This document shows positions 34,570-46,622 of a stretch of 64,000 nt of DNA, one piece after another (the first letter of the stretch is position 1; every line of letters begins with the position of its first letter). This DNA is from Taenia hydatigena. Taxonomy: Eukaryota; Platyhelminthes; Cestoda; Cyclophyllidea; Taeniidae. The notes beneath the pieces are model-generated. The model was not told where the DNA came from and did no database searches. It saw only the letters and a list, made by a program, of their open reading frames with translations. Both the position numbers and the translations under genes were made by a program. The DNA lies in NCBI GenBank assembly GCA_036345935.2, contig JADWOT020000008.1, forward strand, positions 6,342,156 through 6,406,155, read 5' to 3'.

Positions 34570-35770
34570 GATGACACTTGACACGACAAAGCTTGAATTG
34601 TAAATGAAGGTGTCAGTGGAGAGCTAGTCAAGTAACAAATGTTGCAAGGCAGTTTCGCGCAGCGACTCTATTTCCCTTGAATCACCCATTCCAAAGGGTA
34701 TTATTGTGTGCTAGGAATTCCAAAGCAGTTGTTAGGATATCCTCCAGGTAAAGTGAAGAACGCTCGAGATGGGAATGGGCTCACAGCAGCCATGCTCATC
34801 TCCTCCTAATTAAAATGATGTTCTCCTCGCTTATACAATTTGTGCCTACTCGGTTAGTAAAACTAGCAAAATGTAGCCAACACATTGAGAGTGTGGCACT
34901 TCCAACCAATGTGTACATGTGCAACACAGCATCACATCTAATGAAGTGCTGACGGAAGACAAAGTTGTATGGTTACATGAACTTGGTTTTGTGAAGGCGT
35001 GGCTGAAGTCGTTGATGATGAGTGGTTGTAGAGCCAACTGGAAAAGAAGGTGGTAAAGAACGTGGCAAGAGTAGCTGGCGGTGCGGATGGTCAATTAGGG
35101 TCATAGGTAAATGAGGTGGCTCATGAGAGCGGGGAATCGTTGTGTAGAAATCACCCATCCCACACTCGGATCGCTCATGCAGTGACCAGTTCTAGTTAAC
35201 AAGAATCTAGGTCTTGTTTAAAGCATTAACGCGAGGGTGTTTTTAATCGTCTGCTTGAATTCTGTAATGGTGCATCATTTCGTGTGGATTTGTCTGGTTC
35301 CACTATGTAAGTTGAACTTCTGTTGGTTTTGATAGTCATTTAATCTTGCTCCCATTTAATTCCCTTACTATAATTTTTCTGAAAACGGAAGTTATGTGCT
35401 CTGGTGCTGTTGCGAGAACGATGGATTGTATGAATAAGTGCGCATTTGGTAAAGGCCGTGAAGTTAGACTGGGGGAATGTGTTTAGGTCTCCAAATTAAT
35501 CCAGTTCATGTGCCTTTTAGGGTGGAGTTGTGGTGAGCAGGTAGATATTTCTCTTCATTAATGCCTTGCAGGAGGTTGAAGGAGAGACGTTTTGACACAA
35601 CTAAATGGAAATCCTCTTTGCCAAGCGTTGTGTTTCCCACAATTAGGTTAAATGCTTAAATGGCCACCTCACTTGCACAAATGTGGTCCTTATATTTGGG
35701 GACACAAATATGTGTCATGACTCTTCTCTCCTCGCAACCATAGTAGTCACAATGAAAAATGTTTGATGGG
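34570..35770 (+). repeat. E foldback left arm
   Basis: Same orientation as E copy 1 at 10.85 kb for its inner 850 bases; mirror of 36,760-37,725. Confidence 0.6.
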
Positions 35771-36640
35771 CTACAAGGGCTTCAGAGATGACCGTTCGAT
35801 CTCCACTCATTAATCGCGGAGCAATCGCCATGTCGACAATGCATTTGCAAGTGATCCGTTCACCTCATTCTCCCCAAACGTGATCCCTCCACTAATGGAT
35901 TTCACACCTCCTTTAGTAGAGGCATTATCAAGGACAAATTTACGTGTCTTCTCGGTCCGTATGGGCAAAAAGTACTTGTTCATTGAGCGGGTACAAGTGA
36001 ATTAAATGTGGGGTGGTGTCACTTGTAGAGTGCATTTCTCGCACCTTATCGAATCAACACTAAGGTATAGCAAAAGATGAAAGTGTAGAATTCTGTGCAA
36101 TTTGACTTAAGCCAATGAGGATAAAGAAACCAAAACAAGGCTCAGTTTGTCTTGTCTCATATCACATGGATTCTAAAAGCACTTTGAAAGGAAGTCGGTG
36201 GAAGTTGTGGGAAGACGACTTGTCCACTTGTCCGCATTGCATTGCTGTGTTGAAAGCATCCCCACCTTCTTTGCATGCTATAAAATTCTACTACCAAAAA
36301 GCCGGCCTCTGCTTAAGCTTAGTGACGTGTTTCACCCCTTATTGTTTCCAACACTAGGCAGGAGGTTGTAAAAGAAGAAGCTTAAGTAGATGCAGCAATT
36401 TTTATCTGGAATCGCCTATCTTTCTACCGCGTAACGCACCCTTAACTCATTTGTAATTCAGTAACGCCTGAAGTACATTAAAAGAGTGAGAACACATTGT
36501 CGAATTATTCTTATAATATTGAATCGTTTTAAGGCAGTTGAAAACGATAACGGATAGTCTGCACATCGTGTGGGAGGTTTATTTGGTAACAACAACAAAT
36601 CTGTTACAATTTAAACCTATTACATACATTTGATCACGAA
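35771..36640. other. Spacer of E foldback
   Basis: An 80-codon plus frame (36,115-36,357) has no recognised domain. Nothing else is apparent. Confidence 0.4.
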
Positions 36641-37725
36641 GGTGTATCTACACATCACGGACAAACTCGTCTCCATGATCTTAGATGACACAGATTGTAC
36701 TGTGACCAAGTTGTTCACCCACAAGCTAGTAAGTCTAGCCAATCAAGGCAAAGAAACGATTTCACCAAATCATCCGACCAAGTCCTCCAAACACCAAGTC
36801 TTTGCGGTCTACTATCGTGCGAAATCAACATTCAGGCAGCAGTCGCGGCGCATATTTGTGTCTCTAAATATAAGGATCACATTTGTGCAAATGAGGTGGT
36901 CATTCAGACACTAAGCCAAATTGTAGGAAACATGATACTTGTAGAGACATTATTAAACTATGATCCTTATTGGCCACTCGCCTACGCCACCTACTCTTGC
37001 CACAACCTCCAACACCCTCTTCCACACTCGACTCTACAGCCACTCATCTTCAACACCTTCAGTCACGCCTGCGCAAAACTATGTCCATGCAAACACACAC
37101 CTCTATCTTCCGTCAGTTCTTCACCTAGCGTGATGTTGTGTTGCTGGTTACAATATGGATGGAAGTGCCACATTCTCAATTCGTTAGGTACATTTCTACG
37201 AGTAGTATACATTATTACCATTTATGTGCTTACCTTCGCTAGTTATGCTACTTAAGTAGGCACAAATTGTATTACCAAGAGATTCGATCCGTGGATCCAT
37301 ACACCTTTGCCGTCCGTCATCTCTTCTTTCAATGTGAGGCTACCACATATTAAAAATATGGATAGAAGTGACCCATTCTCAACGTGTTAGCTACAGTTCT
37401 TTGGGCAGTGTGCATTATTTACATTAGTGTGCCTTTGCTAGTTACGCTACTAAAGTAGGCATGATTTGTATTATCAGGAAAGGCAACAATTTAAGTTGAA
37501 GGAGACGAGCATGGCTGCTGAGAGCCCATTCTTCACCTCGCCTAAAGGATAGCCTAACAGCAGCTTTAGGATTCCTTGCACACCATTATGCTCTCTAGAA
37601 GAGGTAAGTCACGTGAAATTATCTCGCAACATTAGTTACTTAAGTAGCCCTCCACTGACATCTGCATTTACAATTCGAGATTTGTCTTGTATCAAGCTTT
37701 ATCAAAAAACGTTGTCAGAGTGTGT
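36640..37725 (-). repeat. E foldback right arm
   Basis: Mirror of the left arm. Its inner 120 bases (36,640-36,780) match only E copy 1 at 11.65-11.83 kb, showing that the left arm has lost this end. Plus-strand frames of 94 and 186 codons run across it, but they are not preserved in the other copies. Confidence 0.6.
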
Positions 37726-37904
37726 TACGACGTAATCCTGACAAGATTTAATTGTGGTGGGGGTGGCAAATTCGTCTCTCTCATAAATGCAAGCGATCAA
37801 ATACCACAAACATCCATGAGTAGTGACATAATTAGAGTGTTAATGTTCAATTCTTAGAAGACTCCATCAATCTGTGTGCTTACTTCCACCAGGTCAATAC
37901 AAGA

Positions 37905-39055
37905 GCTCTAGCTTTTTTATGCAAGCACAGTACACACAGCACTCCTACGTGTCACTGTGTCGGTATGAGCTGTAAAGTTCATAAGGTAACGGTCAAGTCG
38001 ACAGGGAGGCGGGGCACTGAGTTACGCACCGGGAGACTTTCCCTTCTGACGTCCAGTCGGGGCACAGATGAGTCACTTTCCACTGAGTAACTTTTCTTCA
38101 TCAAATCAACCTCGGACTCCAAAACTAAGAGTTTGTTTCTCGAAGTTCCGCCAAGTGCGGTGCTAAAATGGTGCATGGCATAAAGAATAATCTGAATCTG
38201 CTCTAAAAAAGCTAGAAAGAAGGGGGAAATGTAAGGAATTACACATTCACCAGACTTGTTCAATAATATCTACACTGCGCCATCAATCAAATCAATGGTT
38301 CTCATTTGTAAATAAATGGAAGACATTATACAAGGTCAACCACATTTCATTTGCTTTAAGTTACACCAGTTCGAAATACTATCTTGAAAGATACTTGCCG
38401 GAACCATTCAAATGAGGGTCCAACCCAGCAACTGACAGTCCTTTCACAAATCATGTCGCATATAATTCATGGAGGCAGTTGGTGAATATTCAATGAAAAG
38501 GCCTAACCATACCAAGCAGGCGGTAATAAACTCCAATGCTTGCAATGCAAGATCAGGAACGGAAGAGTATCTACCAAGTATGAGGGATGGTCGGAACCCG
38601 AACGAACATGTGCCACCACTCACCACTATTATTCACGCCATTTTAGCAGTCCCAGAGACTGTTGAAACTGCTGTGTCAAAATTGTGTAATTTGAACAAAG
38701 TGATATCATCATGCCTCATTTCGAGCTTTATGATTGAGGTGTTTAGTATTCCTTCTCGACTACTCGTCGTCCTCCTGCTCCTAATCAAGCAACATTCGAG
38801 CACTTGGTACTGTAACCGTGCTGCATCTTTCCTTTACTTCCCCTCTTCCACTACGTTGCGCTTTGCCAAATGCGCAGGTCTTGACTGTCGTGACCGCCGC
38901 AAACTCCCCTTACTGCTGTCTGTGAGAATTAATTCAAGTTTTATGGGCGCTTCGTACCACTTCATATGTGGTCTCGTCCCTTACCCAAACACTCGCACAC
39001 ACCCAAACCAGCCACCTGACCCTAGCGAATAAACACACAACCCACCCCACTCCCG
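37905..39055 (+). repeat. Inverted pair D, copy 1
   Basis: Reverse complement of 47,735-48,830 over about 1.1 kb. The minus strand at 38,263-37,979 encodes MNKSGECVIPYISPFFLAFL and a DSSVPRLDVRRESLPVRN stretch that both copies keep open for 70-95 codons. The plus strand (38,469-39,032, 187 codons) has the FSIPSRLLVVLLLLIKQHSS frame whose partner at 47.8-48.0 kb is partly open. These could be exons of a duplicated unknown gene; no domain is recognised. Confidence 0.65.
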
Positions 39056-40439
39056 GTTCTAGCCGTGACATCGAGCTCCTGTTCTATGCACTAGATGGTG
39101 GAGTAAGTTGGTGGGTTGCGAGCCGTCAATGAAGCCAACTACAGGACATACACCTAAGTGCCCAGTTTACCCAGCTTCCTTCTCCTAACCACTTCACTCA
39201 AACGTGTGCCATCATTCGACAAATTTTGTACAGCCCTTCTTCAATGCATCGCCTGCTATCAAACTTACATGCCCCACAAACAGTGACTAAGCACCGGGAT
39301 GTGCAACCCGCCGTATTCTAGCCACGTGATGTCTCAGTGATCTTTCTGTTCACTTTGAACTTTCCATACCATCACACAGGCCAGCCTTGAATGCATGCAC
39401 TCAACCACCTCTTATTTGCTATTTTGCAAACCATTTCAAAAGTCACCGCAACATAGGTCACAATCGCAACTTAGTTGAAGGCGAATCCTATATCGACGCC
39501 CTCAAACGGAGGCATTCTGTCTGGCAGTAAAACAAAGTTGAAAGGGAGTGTTACTAATGTGCCATGGTTGCCCCTTTCACGCAAATCGCCGACTCCTCAA
39601 CAAGCACACGCTTGAACACCTTCCCATACTGGTAGAACCACTTTCCCTAAATCGTACTCACTTCCTCATTCTGCATCAAACCATATCGTCCGCAAAGTTC
39701 GAGGCAGTCTGGCACAATCTCATATTCGTTATGTGATCCTCCGCATTACTTTCATTGTGGCATGTGTTCATGACTAGCCTCCATCGCTCAGAGAAGAGCA
39801 GGGTTATTGCTGCGAGAACTACGCCAAGAACGACTGTCTCGTTCAAGACCATTTCTGCTGATACTTCATTATACGTACTGCCTTTCGTGCACCTCAAAGT
39901 AAACAAGAAATTGTGGTTTTCGTAGTGCTTAGTTAACTGTTTGCATGCCCCAATAACAAACAATCTGCACATTTACAATACAATTCAGAAACTAATATTT
40001 TCAGCGTTACTTTAATTTGCCTTCATCCAACACGCTGACACATAGCCAACCAAAATGGATTTAAATCGTTGTATTTTGCCCTGTAGTCACTATTTCGTGC
40101 ACTAACAAAATAATCAAGGACAAGGTGAAACCATGCAAAAAGGATGGATTGTCAACAAGTCCGGCATAGCACGAGGTGATGCAATGGACTCGCCATCACC
40201 TCCAACTCCTACGCCAACATGGGTGGTGTAATGCACGACGTATCAATGGCGATCCAAACGGGCTAATGGGTAGCCCATTGACTATGCGACTTCGAAAGTC
40301 GAAAGTTCGGAGTAATACGCTCATGATGAGTTTGTACATTCGCTGCAGAGTTGCACAGATAACCCCTGAACTCTCACTATCGATTCAACCGCACGCGCAC
40401 ATCCCCACTCAATGTGTTGAGTAGGATCTGCGTTTCTCT
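39056..40439. other. No recognisable gene
   Basis: Frames up to 98 codons on both strands, with no domain and no clear repeat match. Confidence 0.4.
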
Positions 40440-41190
40440 CGCAGCAAAGGAAAAGAGGATGGCATTTAGCACATGTGAGTTATCCATGTTTGCAATAATT
40501 GACCATTGAAAAGGCACTTAAATCTACGGATTGCGCCTTCGATACAAGGTTTTGGTTTCCATACCGCCGCCTAAATAGTCCTGGTCAACTCGACTCCAAA
40601 GGTGGATTTTGCACCTTTTGTTGGTCGTTGAATGCCTTTTATCCTCCTTTTTCCTGTCTGATTGCCCTAAGGTGTACCATCTGTCAAAAACGAACCCGCA
40701 TCAATCCCAAGTAAGGTGTGACATCACAGGCGTTTCGTACAAAGAACGAACGATGTGGAGTACATTATTTTCTTGCATCCTCTTCAACCTCCTTCCAAAC
40801 ACGCACACCTTTCACTATGGGACTCTTACGCCAGTCAGACCTCAATCTTAGGCAAGTCAATGTAGTGCTTTGTTTTCATGCTAAATTAGTCTCGCAGTAA
40901 TTAGGGACAGGTTAGCAGCACTTGCATCCAGGCTCCAAACTAAGAGTTAGAGCACACATTTGCTGACACATTCTGATCCAAACGTTGGCAACTCGGACAA
41001 GTTTGACAGATTGGTGGTCAATTGAGGACTGTCCCGTACAAGTTCCAGCCCGATGAAAATATTTCTTGTTGGAGGTGAGTTATGAACACCTGCTTTAAGG
41101 AAAGTGGTGAGAAGGATCAAGTATGTAGTGAAGTTGCATGTGATGATTATGAACTCGTACCTGACACCTTCAGCTTCTGCAAACATGTGG
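40440..41190 (+). repeat. Repeat F, copy 1
   Basis: Same-orientation match to 58,660-59,260. Landmarks: GGCATTTAGC, TTTTATC near 40,640, TGACATCACAGGCGT, GGACTCTTACGCC, AGACCTCAATCTTAGG, CATGCTAAATTAGTCTC and CAGCACTTGCATCC. Frames of 60-80 codons are not conserved between copies. Confidence 0.65.
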
Positions 41191-41989
41191 TCTGATGGAG
41201 AATGATGAACTGATTAGATCGGAGGCGAGTAGTGATATGGTACGGCTTGCAGAGGGAAGGCGAAACTGAGCGGAGATGGAAAATTGCATGCTAAAAAGAG
41301 AAAGCAGAAAAGAATATTGAGAAATTTTTACTTGAAGAAATGAATCGAGATAATAAAGGCTTAAATGAGAGGAGGAAAATTAAATACTGTGCAATTGCAT
41401 CAAGAAGCCTAAGCTGCCTACGCCTAAGTGCAGCACGGAATGCTCCTATAATCGTAGTTTAGTTCGACAGCTTTATGACAATCGGAATAATGTCCCTTCA
41501 TTTAAGAAGTTACCTCGCATAGGATGCTTTCTATCAGAGAAGACTTTCGTCTCCATTTTCTTGTCTGTGGTGGCCTTGTGTCTTTATCAATGCCACAGAT
41601 TAGTGGAGTCAAAACCTTGGTTTCTGTGCCAGGTTAATACCCTTGCAGGCTGCAGGCAGAAGTAGGCCATGCCGTTCTAAAGCACCGGATTTAACAGTTT
41701 AAATGTCTGTAAACTATATCGCTTGAATAGTCTTGTAAGCAAGGTAGCATTTAAACATCTGCAGCAAGAATGTGCTCGAACTAAGCCAAGGCAGCTAGTC
41801 AAGCTAGCTTTATTAGTTCATCTGTAAGTGGTCGAGGTAATCAGGCAAAATGAGTGAATGCCTTACCTAGCCCTAAAATAATGCAGCGTAAGGTCAAGAT
41901 TAAGTGCACCATCGATAATGATCGGATATTCAGTACATGCTGCGCTAACTGGGTCCAAACAACTTTGCTGTTTGTTTAAAAATTACGAC
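41191..41989. other. No recognisable gene
   Basis: A/T-leaning, no frame of note. Confidence 0.4.
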
Positions 41990-42569
41990 TTTGGACTACT
42001 GAGGGAAACAACGAAGCAATTTCCTTGCCTACATGGCACCGCTAATGTTTACCGCACAAGCGAATTCATTGAGCTCTTGCAATCTAGTGGTGAGCTGCAT
42101 GTGTGTTTTACTTCTCCTACTAGTTGTAGCTTGCAATCCTCGACTCACGTGGTTGACGCCTACGAGCACGATGTCGACCACCGCCTGCGCACATGAATCA
42201 ACAATCATGACACAACCACATCACATTGCCCTTTTGGGTTGAAGAGCGACTCGTTGAGAGGACTGGCTGCACATCTGTAGTCTGGCATCAAATCGCAATG
42301 ATGAACAGGGAGCCTTACTTTAGGAAGGTAATTCTTACTGCAGCATTACAGTAACACAACAATTCACAGCTAAGCTCTTAATCGTCGATCTAGTCTTAAT
42401 GTAATTCTTAAGTGTGCAACAGTGCCTAAATTACCATTTGACACCAACGTGATGTTCCTAATGTGTTTCCGAGTGGTCTTTAAGTTTCCCTCACTCTTTA
42501 AAACATTTGCAAAGTGGTTGCTTAAAAGCGTTATGCTTTATTTTATTGAGGCAAAACCAAGTCAATTAC
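41990..42569 (+). repeat. Repeat H, copy 1, cut by LTR element
   Basis: Reverse complement of about 51,480-52,040. Landmarks are GCAATCTAGTGGTGAG, GAGGACTGGCTGCACATCT and the TTGAGGCAAAACCAAGTCAA end. The match stops exactly where the LTR begins at 42,570, so the retrotransposon inserted into, or recombined with, this older repeat. Confidence 0.6.
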
Positions 42570-42795
42570 TGCAGAGGGTTCCTCCTCTTTCTTCTGGTCG
42601 CCCTTGTTTTTAGATATCGGAACATGCTTCGACATCTTTATTATGCGGGAGAAAATTGTACAGCGAGGCCAAATACGGGAACTTAGGACGGGAATGAATC
42701 ACGCTCTTTCGAGTCAACGCGCCGCTCCGCCACGGGTTCAAATTGTTTTCCTGCCTCTCGCCTACAAAGCACGTTTAAAGAATATAAGTATTACA
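42570..42795 (-). repeat. 3' LTR
   Basis: 226 bases, aligned from end to end with 46,623-46,849. Shared landmarks on the plus strand: TGCAGAGGGT, TTTATTATG, GTACAGCGAG, TTAGGACGG, CGCCGCTCCGC and GCCTACAAAGC. AATAAA on its minus strand (ATAATAAAGATG) could be the poly(A) signal. Confidence 0.85.
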
Positions 42796-42808
42796 TAGCC
42801 CCCTCGTC
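42796..42808 (-). promoter_or_regulatory. Polypurine tract
   Basis: The minus strand reads GACGAGGGGGCTA directly before the 3' LTR, the expected place and composition of the plus-strand primer. Confidence 0.7.
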
Positions 42809-42835
42809 TTTTGAGCGCCGTCCCCGGCGCTACTC

Positions 42836-43021
42836 CTATTTATTCGCTTTGGTTAAACCATCGTGTGGTTTCCCTTCTTCTACAATTACATAGTTTTCGT
42901 CCTCGTAACCGACCGGCGGAGCACCTCTGTAAGGTCGGATTTTATTGTGGTGGACGGTTATGCGGTGGGTACGGAGTTCTGCATTCCGGACGAGGTAGTT
43001 CGTGGGAGACAGGACTTTCAC
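42836..43021 (-). pseudogene. Integrase C-terminal tail (GPY/F-like region)
   Basis: Frame with VLSPTNYLVRNAELRTHR and then ITVHHNKIRPYRG, the pattern of the tail of Ty3/Gypsy integrases where a HxxxxxP-type end follows a small beta-rich domain. It is offset in frame from the integrase core at 43,021, so a frameshift separates them. The frame continues open to 42,836. Confidence 0.65.
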
Positions 43022-44385
43022 TACGCGGAAGGGATCTTTACTCCAAGGGTGGTAAAATTTGCGATGTGTCTCAGGCGGAAGAATCGGCCGATATATTTGG
43101 ACGGGATCTCCTTCGTCGTAGGCTGTGAGTCGACTGTGCTTGTCGTAGTATTTCTTTTGTCTGGTATGAGACCTTTGAAGGTGTCGACGGGCGAGATTAA
43201 ACGTCTTATCCCTTCTTTGGGACGTAGTACGTACTCAGGGGCGTTGTCAGTAGCCACTTCTTTACTCGGTGGGAATACATCGGAGGGAACTCTCATTTCG
43301 CGGCCTGTAAGCATCTTGAACGGAGACACACCGGTTGGTGCACGAATCTTAGCCCTATAGGCGAGAAGAGCGCGTTCAAGGTTTAAATCGCAATCTTCCA
43401 GTCGTACCTCCTTCGTAAAAGCCTTTGTTAGCCGTCTCAGGCTCCGGTTCGTTCTTTCTACTTGTCCGTTGCCCTGAGGGTGTCCAGGTGTCGTGCGCGT
43501 CTTTGTGATTCCGAGGAACTTGCATAGTTCAGTAAAGAGTCGGCTTTCAAAATTGGGGCCGTGGTCGCTGTAGGCTGATTCTGGCACCCCGTGTTGACAA
43601 ATCTAAGGACTGAAAAAGGTTGACGCGACTGTCTCGGCGTCTTGGGTCTTCATGGGTTCCGCTTCGGCCACTTTCGTGAAGTAGTCAACCATAACTAAGA
43701 TGTATCGGTTTCCCCTCTTGGGAAGGGGTAGGGGCCCCATGGTGTCTATACCCACTCGTTCGTCCGGAAATCCTGTAAGCATAGACTGCAGGGGTGCCAC
43801 TGCTGTGGAATGAGGGTTCTTGAACCTGCTGCAAGTAATGCAGGTTGGGCAGAAGTCGTGCACATCTGGGGAGAGGGAAGGCCACCAGTATCGCTTCATC
43901 GAGGCCTCCACCATCTTTTCCTCGCCTACGTGGCCCAATTGTTCGTGCAACTCTTGAAGGGCTGTTTGTATCAGGGAGCCTGAAACAACCAGGCGCTTGG
44001 GAGACGTGACGTCTTCTTGGTACCACAAGACTTCGTCTTCCAGGCAGAGTTTGGACCATTGCTGCCATATCTGCTTGGCTGCCTTACTGGATGATTTCAT
44101 CTCTTCCGCAGTGGACATTGACGAAGATGCCAGAAATCTGTCGTATACCATGGGCGTGTCGGGGTCTGTACTCTGTGTGTTTCCCCACTGATGTTTAGTC
44201 GACTCGCTTAAAAATAGGGTTCCCACTACACTGGTATGCCTTTCCACTGAAAGAGGTCTGCGGGATAAGGCATCTGCGTTGCTATGCGAGTTTCCTTTTC
44301 TGTACTGCACAGTGAATTCATATTGTTTCAGTTCCTCGTACCAGCGTGCAACTGAACGGTCGATCTCCTTCATTGTTTTCAACCA
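43021..44385 (-). pseudogene. Integrase with RNase H end, in-frame stop
   Basis: Minus strand, one frame from about 44,382 to 43,021. The start (SVARWYEELKQYEFTVQY, then NADALSRR) is the end of RNase H. The zinc-binding HHCC part follows (LHEQLGHVG ... CPTCITC), then the core with catalytic Asp in GIDTMGP, Asp in SDHGPNF and Glu in GQVERTN. A TAG at 43,603-43,605 interrupts the core between the first and second catalytic Asp; the next codons continue in the same frame. Integrase joins the cDNA copy to host DNA. The second part uses no ATG, so its beginning is only a reading-frame remnant. Confidence 0.85.
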
Positions 44386-44815
44386 GGTCAGCGCCTAATG
44401 GTCTGTTCTCACTATGAACTGTCTCGCTATCAGGTAGTGCTTGAAGTGTCGTACCATTGTATAGATGGCGAAAGGTTCGCGTTCTGTTGCAATCTTCTGT
44501 CGCATCTTTTTGTGTAGTCTGGCGCTAGCGCAGGCGGTGACGTGTTCCCTGCCTTCTTTGTCTCTGCGAGAGTACACCGCCCACGGCCACGTCACTGGCA
44601 TCCATGTCTAGTACAAAGGGAGGTGCGTTGGTCTCGTAATTTGGTAAAGCCAAAATCGGGGCGGAGCAGAGCATTCGCTTTATTTCTTTGAAGGCTTCAT
44701 CGTGTTCATTCTCCCACTTGAAATTCCTTTTTGCCTGCTTCTCGGTTAGCTTGTGTAGAGGACTAGCAATCTTGGCAAAGCCTTTAACGAAGCGCCTATG
44801 GTAGTTTGCCAAACC
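44383..44815 (-). pseudogene. RT-RNase H connection and RNase H, frameshifted
   Basis: ANYHRRFVKGFAKIASPLHK is the conserved connection after the RT palm, followed by FVLDMDASDVAVGGVLSQ, the RNase H segment with its first catalytic Asp. The frame shifts near 44,570, after which ATEREPFAIYTMVRHFKHYL and FIVRTDH follow, then a TAG at 44,395-44,397 where related elements carry a sense codon. RNase H degrades the RNA strand of the RNA/DNA hybrid. Confidence 0.8.
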
Positions 44816-45495
44816 GAGGAAGCTGCAGGTTCCGTCTGATTAGTTGGTGTTGGCCAGGTTCTCACTTGTGTTGTACGATATTCAGTGAATGCCATCCCGT
44901 CTGACGAGACTGTGTGCCCCAGAAAGGTGACTAAACGACGGAGAAAATGACACATCTTTGGATTCAAGGTCAAACCTGCATCCTGCACACAGTCCAGGAC
45001 TAGTTTAAGATTAGCGTTATGCTCGCCTATGTCTCTACCAAAAACGAGGACGTCATCGAGGTAGATTATGCAATGTATTGGGAAAAGCCCAATCAGTGCT
45101 GTCTGCATCAGGCGCTGGAAAGTGGCTGCGGCTTTACAGAGTCCAAACGACATTGTCTGGAATCCATAAAGCCCGTTGGGCACCATGAAAGCCGTCTTCT
45201 CTCTATCTTTTTCCGCCACTTCTACTTGCCAGTATCCGGGTTTTAAGTCTAGCATGGAGAACCACTTTGATCCATGCAGAGCATCCAAGGAGTCGTTGAT
45301 GCGAGGAAAGGGAAAGGCGTCCTTCTCAGTTACGGCATTTAACTTTCTGTGATCGATGCACAGCAGTAGGCTACCATCACTTTTCTTTACCAGTGCGATT
45401 GGGGAAGTCCATGGTGACTTGGATGGTTGTATAACTTCATCCTTAATCATCTCTTCCACCAGACGGGCGGCGGCATACGTCTGGGTGGTTGCCAA
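44815..45495 (-). pseudogene. Reverse transcriptase domain
   Basis: Open for about 230 codons with RT landmarks in order: WTSPIALVKKSDGSLLLCID and HRKLN, FSMLDLKPGYWQVEV (first catalytic Asp), TMSFGLCKAAATFQRLM, and IIYLDDVLVFG with the YLDD catalytic pair. It is broken at both ends: a frameshift at about 45,480 separates it from the upstream linker (TIDTGKDRPFWQPPRR), and one near 44,830 from the connection domain. Where most Gypsy RTs have R.C.DYR this copy has LLCIDHR, and FGLxNAPATFQ has become FGLCKAAATFQ. Confidence 0.9.
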
Positions 45496-45843
45496 AAGGG
45501 CCTATCTTTGCCGGTGTCGATAGTACGTTTGGCTATATTTGTTCGGCCGAGTTCCGCTCCTTACCATGGGAACAGACTCAGATACTAGCTAAGCCATGAG
45601 CGCAGCTCCTTTCTCTCGCTATCGGTGATCTGTGTCAACTGGGAGCAAAGCTCATCTAAGTTGTTGATCGGAAAGCCCTCAGCCTCGAAAAGGACACTGC
45701 AGATTTCGTCAGCGTCCTTTTTTTCGAGGGGATCTAACTGGGTTTGTTTCCTTATTCTGCTGGGGTCGCAAATGTCTCTTCTGCGAAATTCGGGACCACC
45801 TTGGTGTTACGAAGGAAGTCAATACCGAGTATCGCGTCCCAAA
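45496..45843 (-). pseudogene. Protease-RT linker remnant
   Basis: Only the last 20-25 codons (TIDTGKDRPFWQPPRR) are recognisable as the start of the RT region. The remainder is interrupted by stops. Confidence 0.4.
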
Positions 45844-46059
45844 CTAACTCGGGGCACATAATAAATTAAACCGTCCAGGTTTCTTCCCTTTTGTCTTCAC
45901 CTTTCTCTCTTCTGCTGGGAGAAGTTTTGCAGAGGGGGGATTAGTACAAAACTTGGTGCGGTGATCTGGGAACACTTGGGGATTCACTAATGACTTGGCT
46001 GCGCCTGAGTCAAGAAGGAAACTGCAAGGGCGTCCCTCTAGCCTGCCAGAGACTCGCAT
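45844..46059 (-). pseudogene. Retropepsin-like protease remnant
   Basis: The frame has GRPCSFLLDSGAAKSLVNP, the D-S-G-A active-site motif of retroviral-type aspartic proteases preceded by a hydrophobic strand. The flap and the terminal strand are not clear, and the frame ends 45 residues after the motif. The protease would process the polyprotein. Confidence 0.75.
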
Positions 46060-46603
46060 AAATGGGAGGGAACCAACGTGGACATGTAGAATTCGGTCAG
46101 CGGTTGGACATGTGGAATAGCGAAGTCAGGAGAAGTTCCTGAGGCGTCGTGGTCGCTGCCTCGACCAACTGGCTAAGACCGTTGGTCTTCATGGCCTAGA
46201 GTTTTGCTGCGATGGACGGTGGTCGGACTCCGACTTTAAAGTGAACAGCCACCCAACTTTACACCTTGTTAGGTGGACAGCCTCTAAAGGCCCGTTCGGT
46301 GAGGGTTTGCATGACTCCCGCGTACTCTTCGTCGTTTTTGCCTGGTTTTTGATTGCGGAAAAATTAATCCCTAGTTAGCGACTTCTCTCTCTGGTCGATA
46401 ACGAGTTGAGCCAGTATCTCACAGAACTGGTCAAGATCGGAGTCAGGTGAGACTCTGGCATCAATCGCTGCTGAGAAAAGCTCTTGCGGAGGAGTGTACA
46501 GGATCAGCGGAATTCTCTGCCGCTGAGGGTAGAAGTGGATGTTGAACCTCACGGTTTTCATTCGATCCCCTAAATTCAGGACCTTTCTTGAATTGAGGAA
46601 GGT
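46060..46603 (-). pseudogene. Reduced gag region
   Basis: An open stretch from about 46,600 to 46,364 contains WRTFLNSRKVLNLGDRM and DSDLDQFCEILAQLVIDQRE, which look like a retroelement Gag or its linker. No CCHC zinc knuckle is visible between 46,364 and 46,060, so the nucleocapsid part is lost or unrecognisable. Confidence 0.5.
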
Positions 46604-46621
46604 CCGCCAACGCTGCCACCA
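46604..46621 (-). promoter_or_regulatory. Primer-binding-site candidate
   Basis: The minus strand reads TGGTGGCAGCGTTGGC one base after the LTR end, beginning with the TGG that pairs with the CCA end of a tRNA. The tRNA identity cannot be decided by eye. Confidence 0.5.
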
Positions 46622-46622
46622 G

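Larger units (their letters stand above)
34570..37725. mobile_element. Family E foldback, arms about 1 kb
   Basis: 34,570-35,770 is mirrored, with moderate divergence, by 36,760-37,725. Shared landmarks in mirror order are GAATTGTAAATG, GTCAAGTAAC/TTAAGTAAC, GGCTCACAGCAGCCATGCTC/CTCTCAGCAGCCATGCTC, the TCACACAAATATGTGTC region and AATGGCCACCTCA. The spacer of about 0.9 kb holds short frames only. A single E copy lies at 10.85-11.84 kb. No transposase is seen. Confidence 0.6.

Noticed and set aside
42863..43360. 165-codon plus-strand frame
   Set aside because: It lies antisense to the integrase region of the minus-strand Gypsy element, which has recognisable motifs; the plus frame has none.
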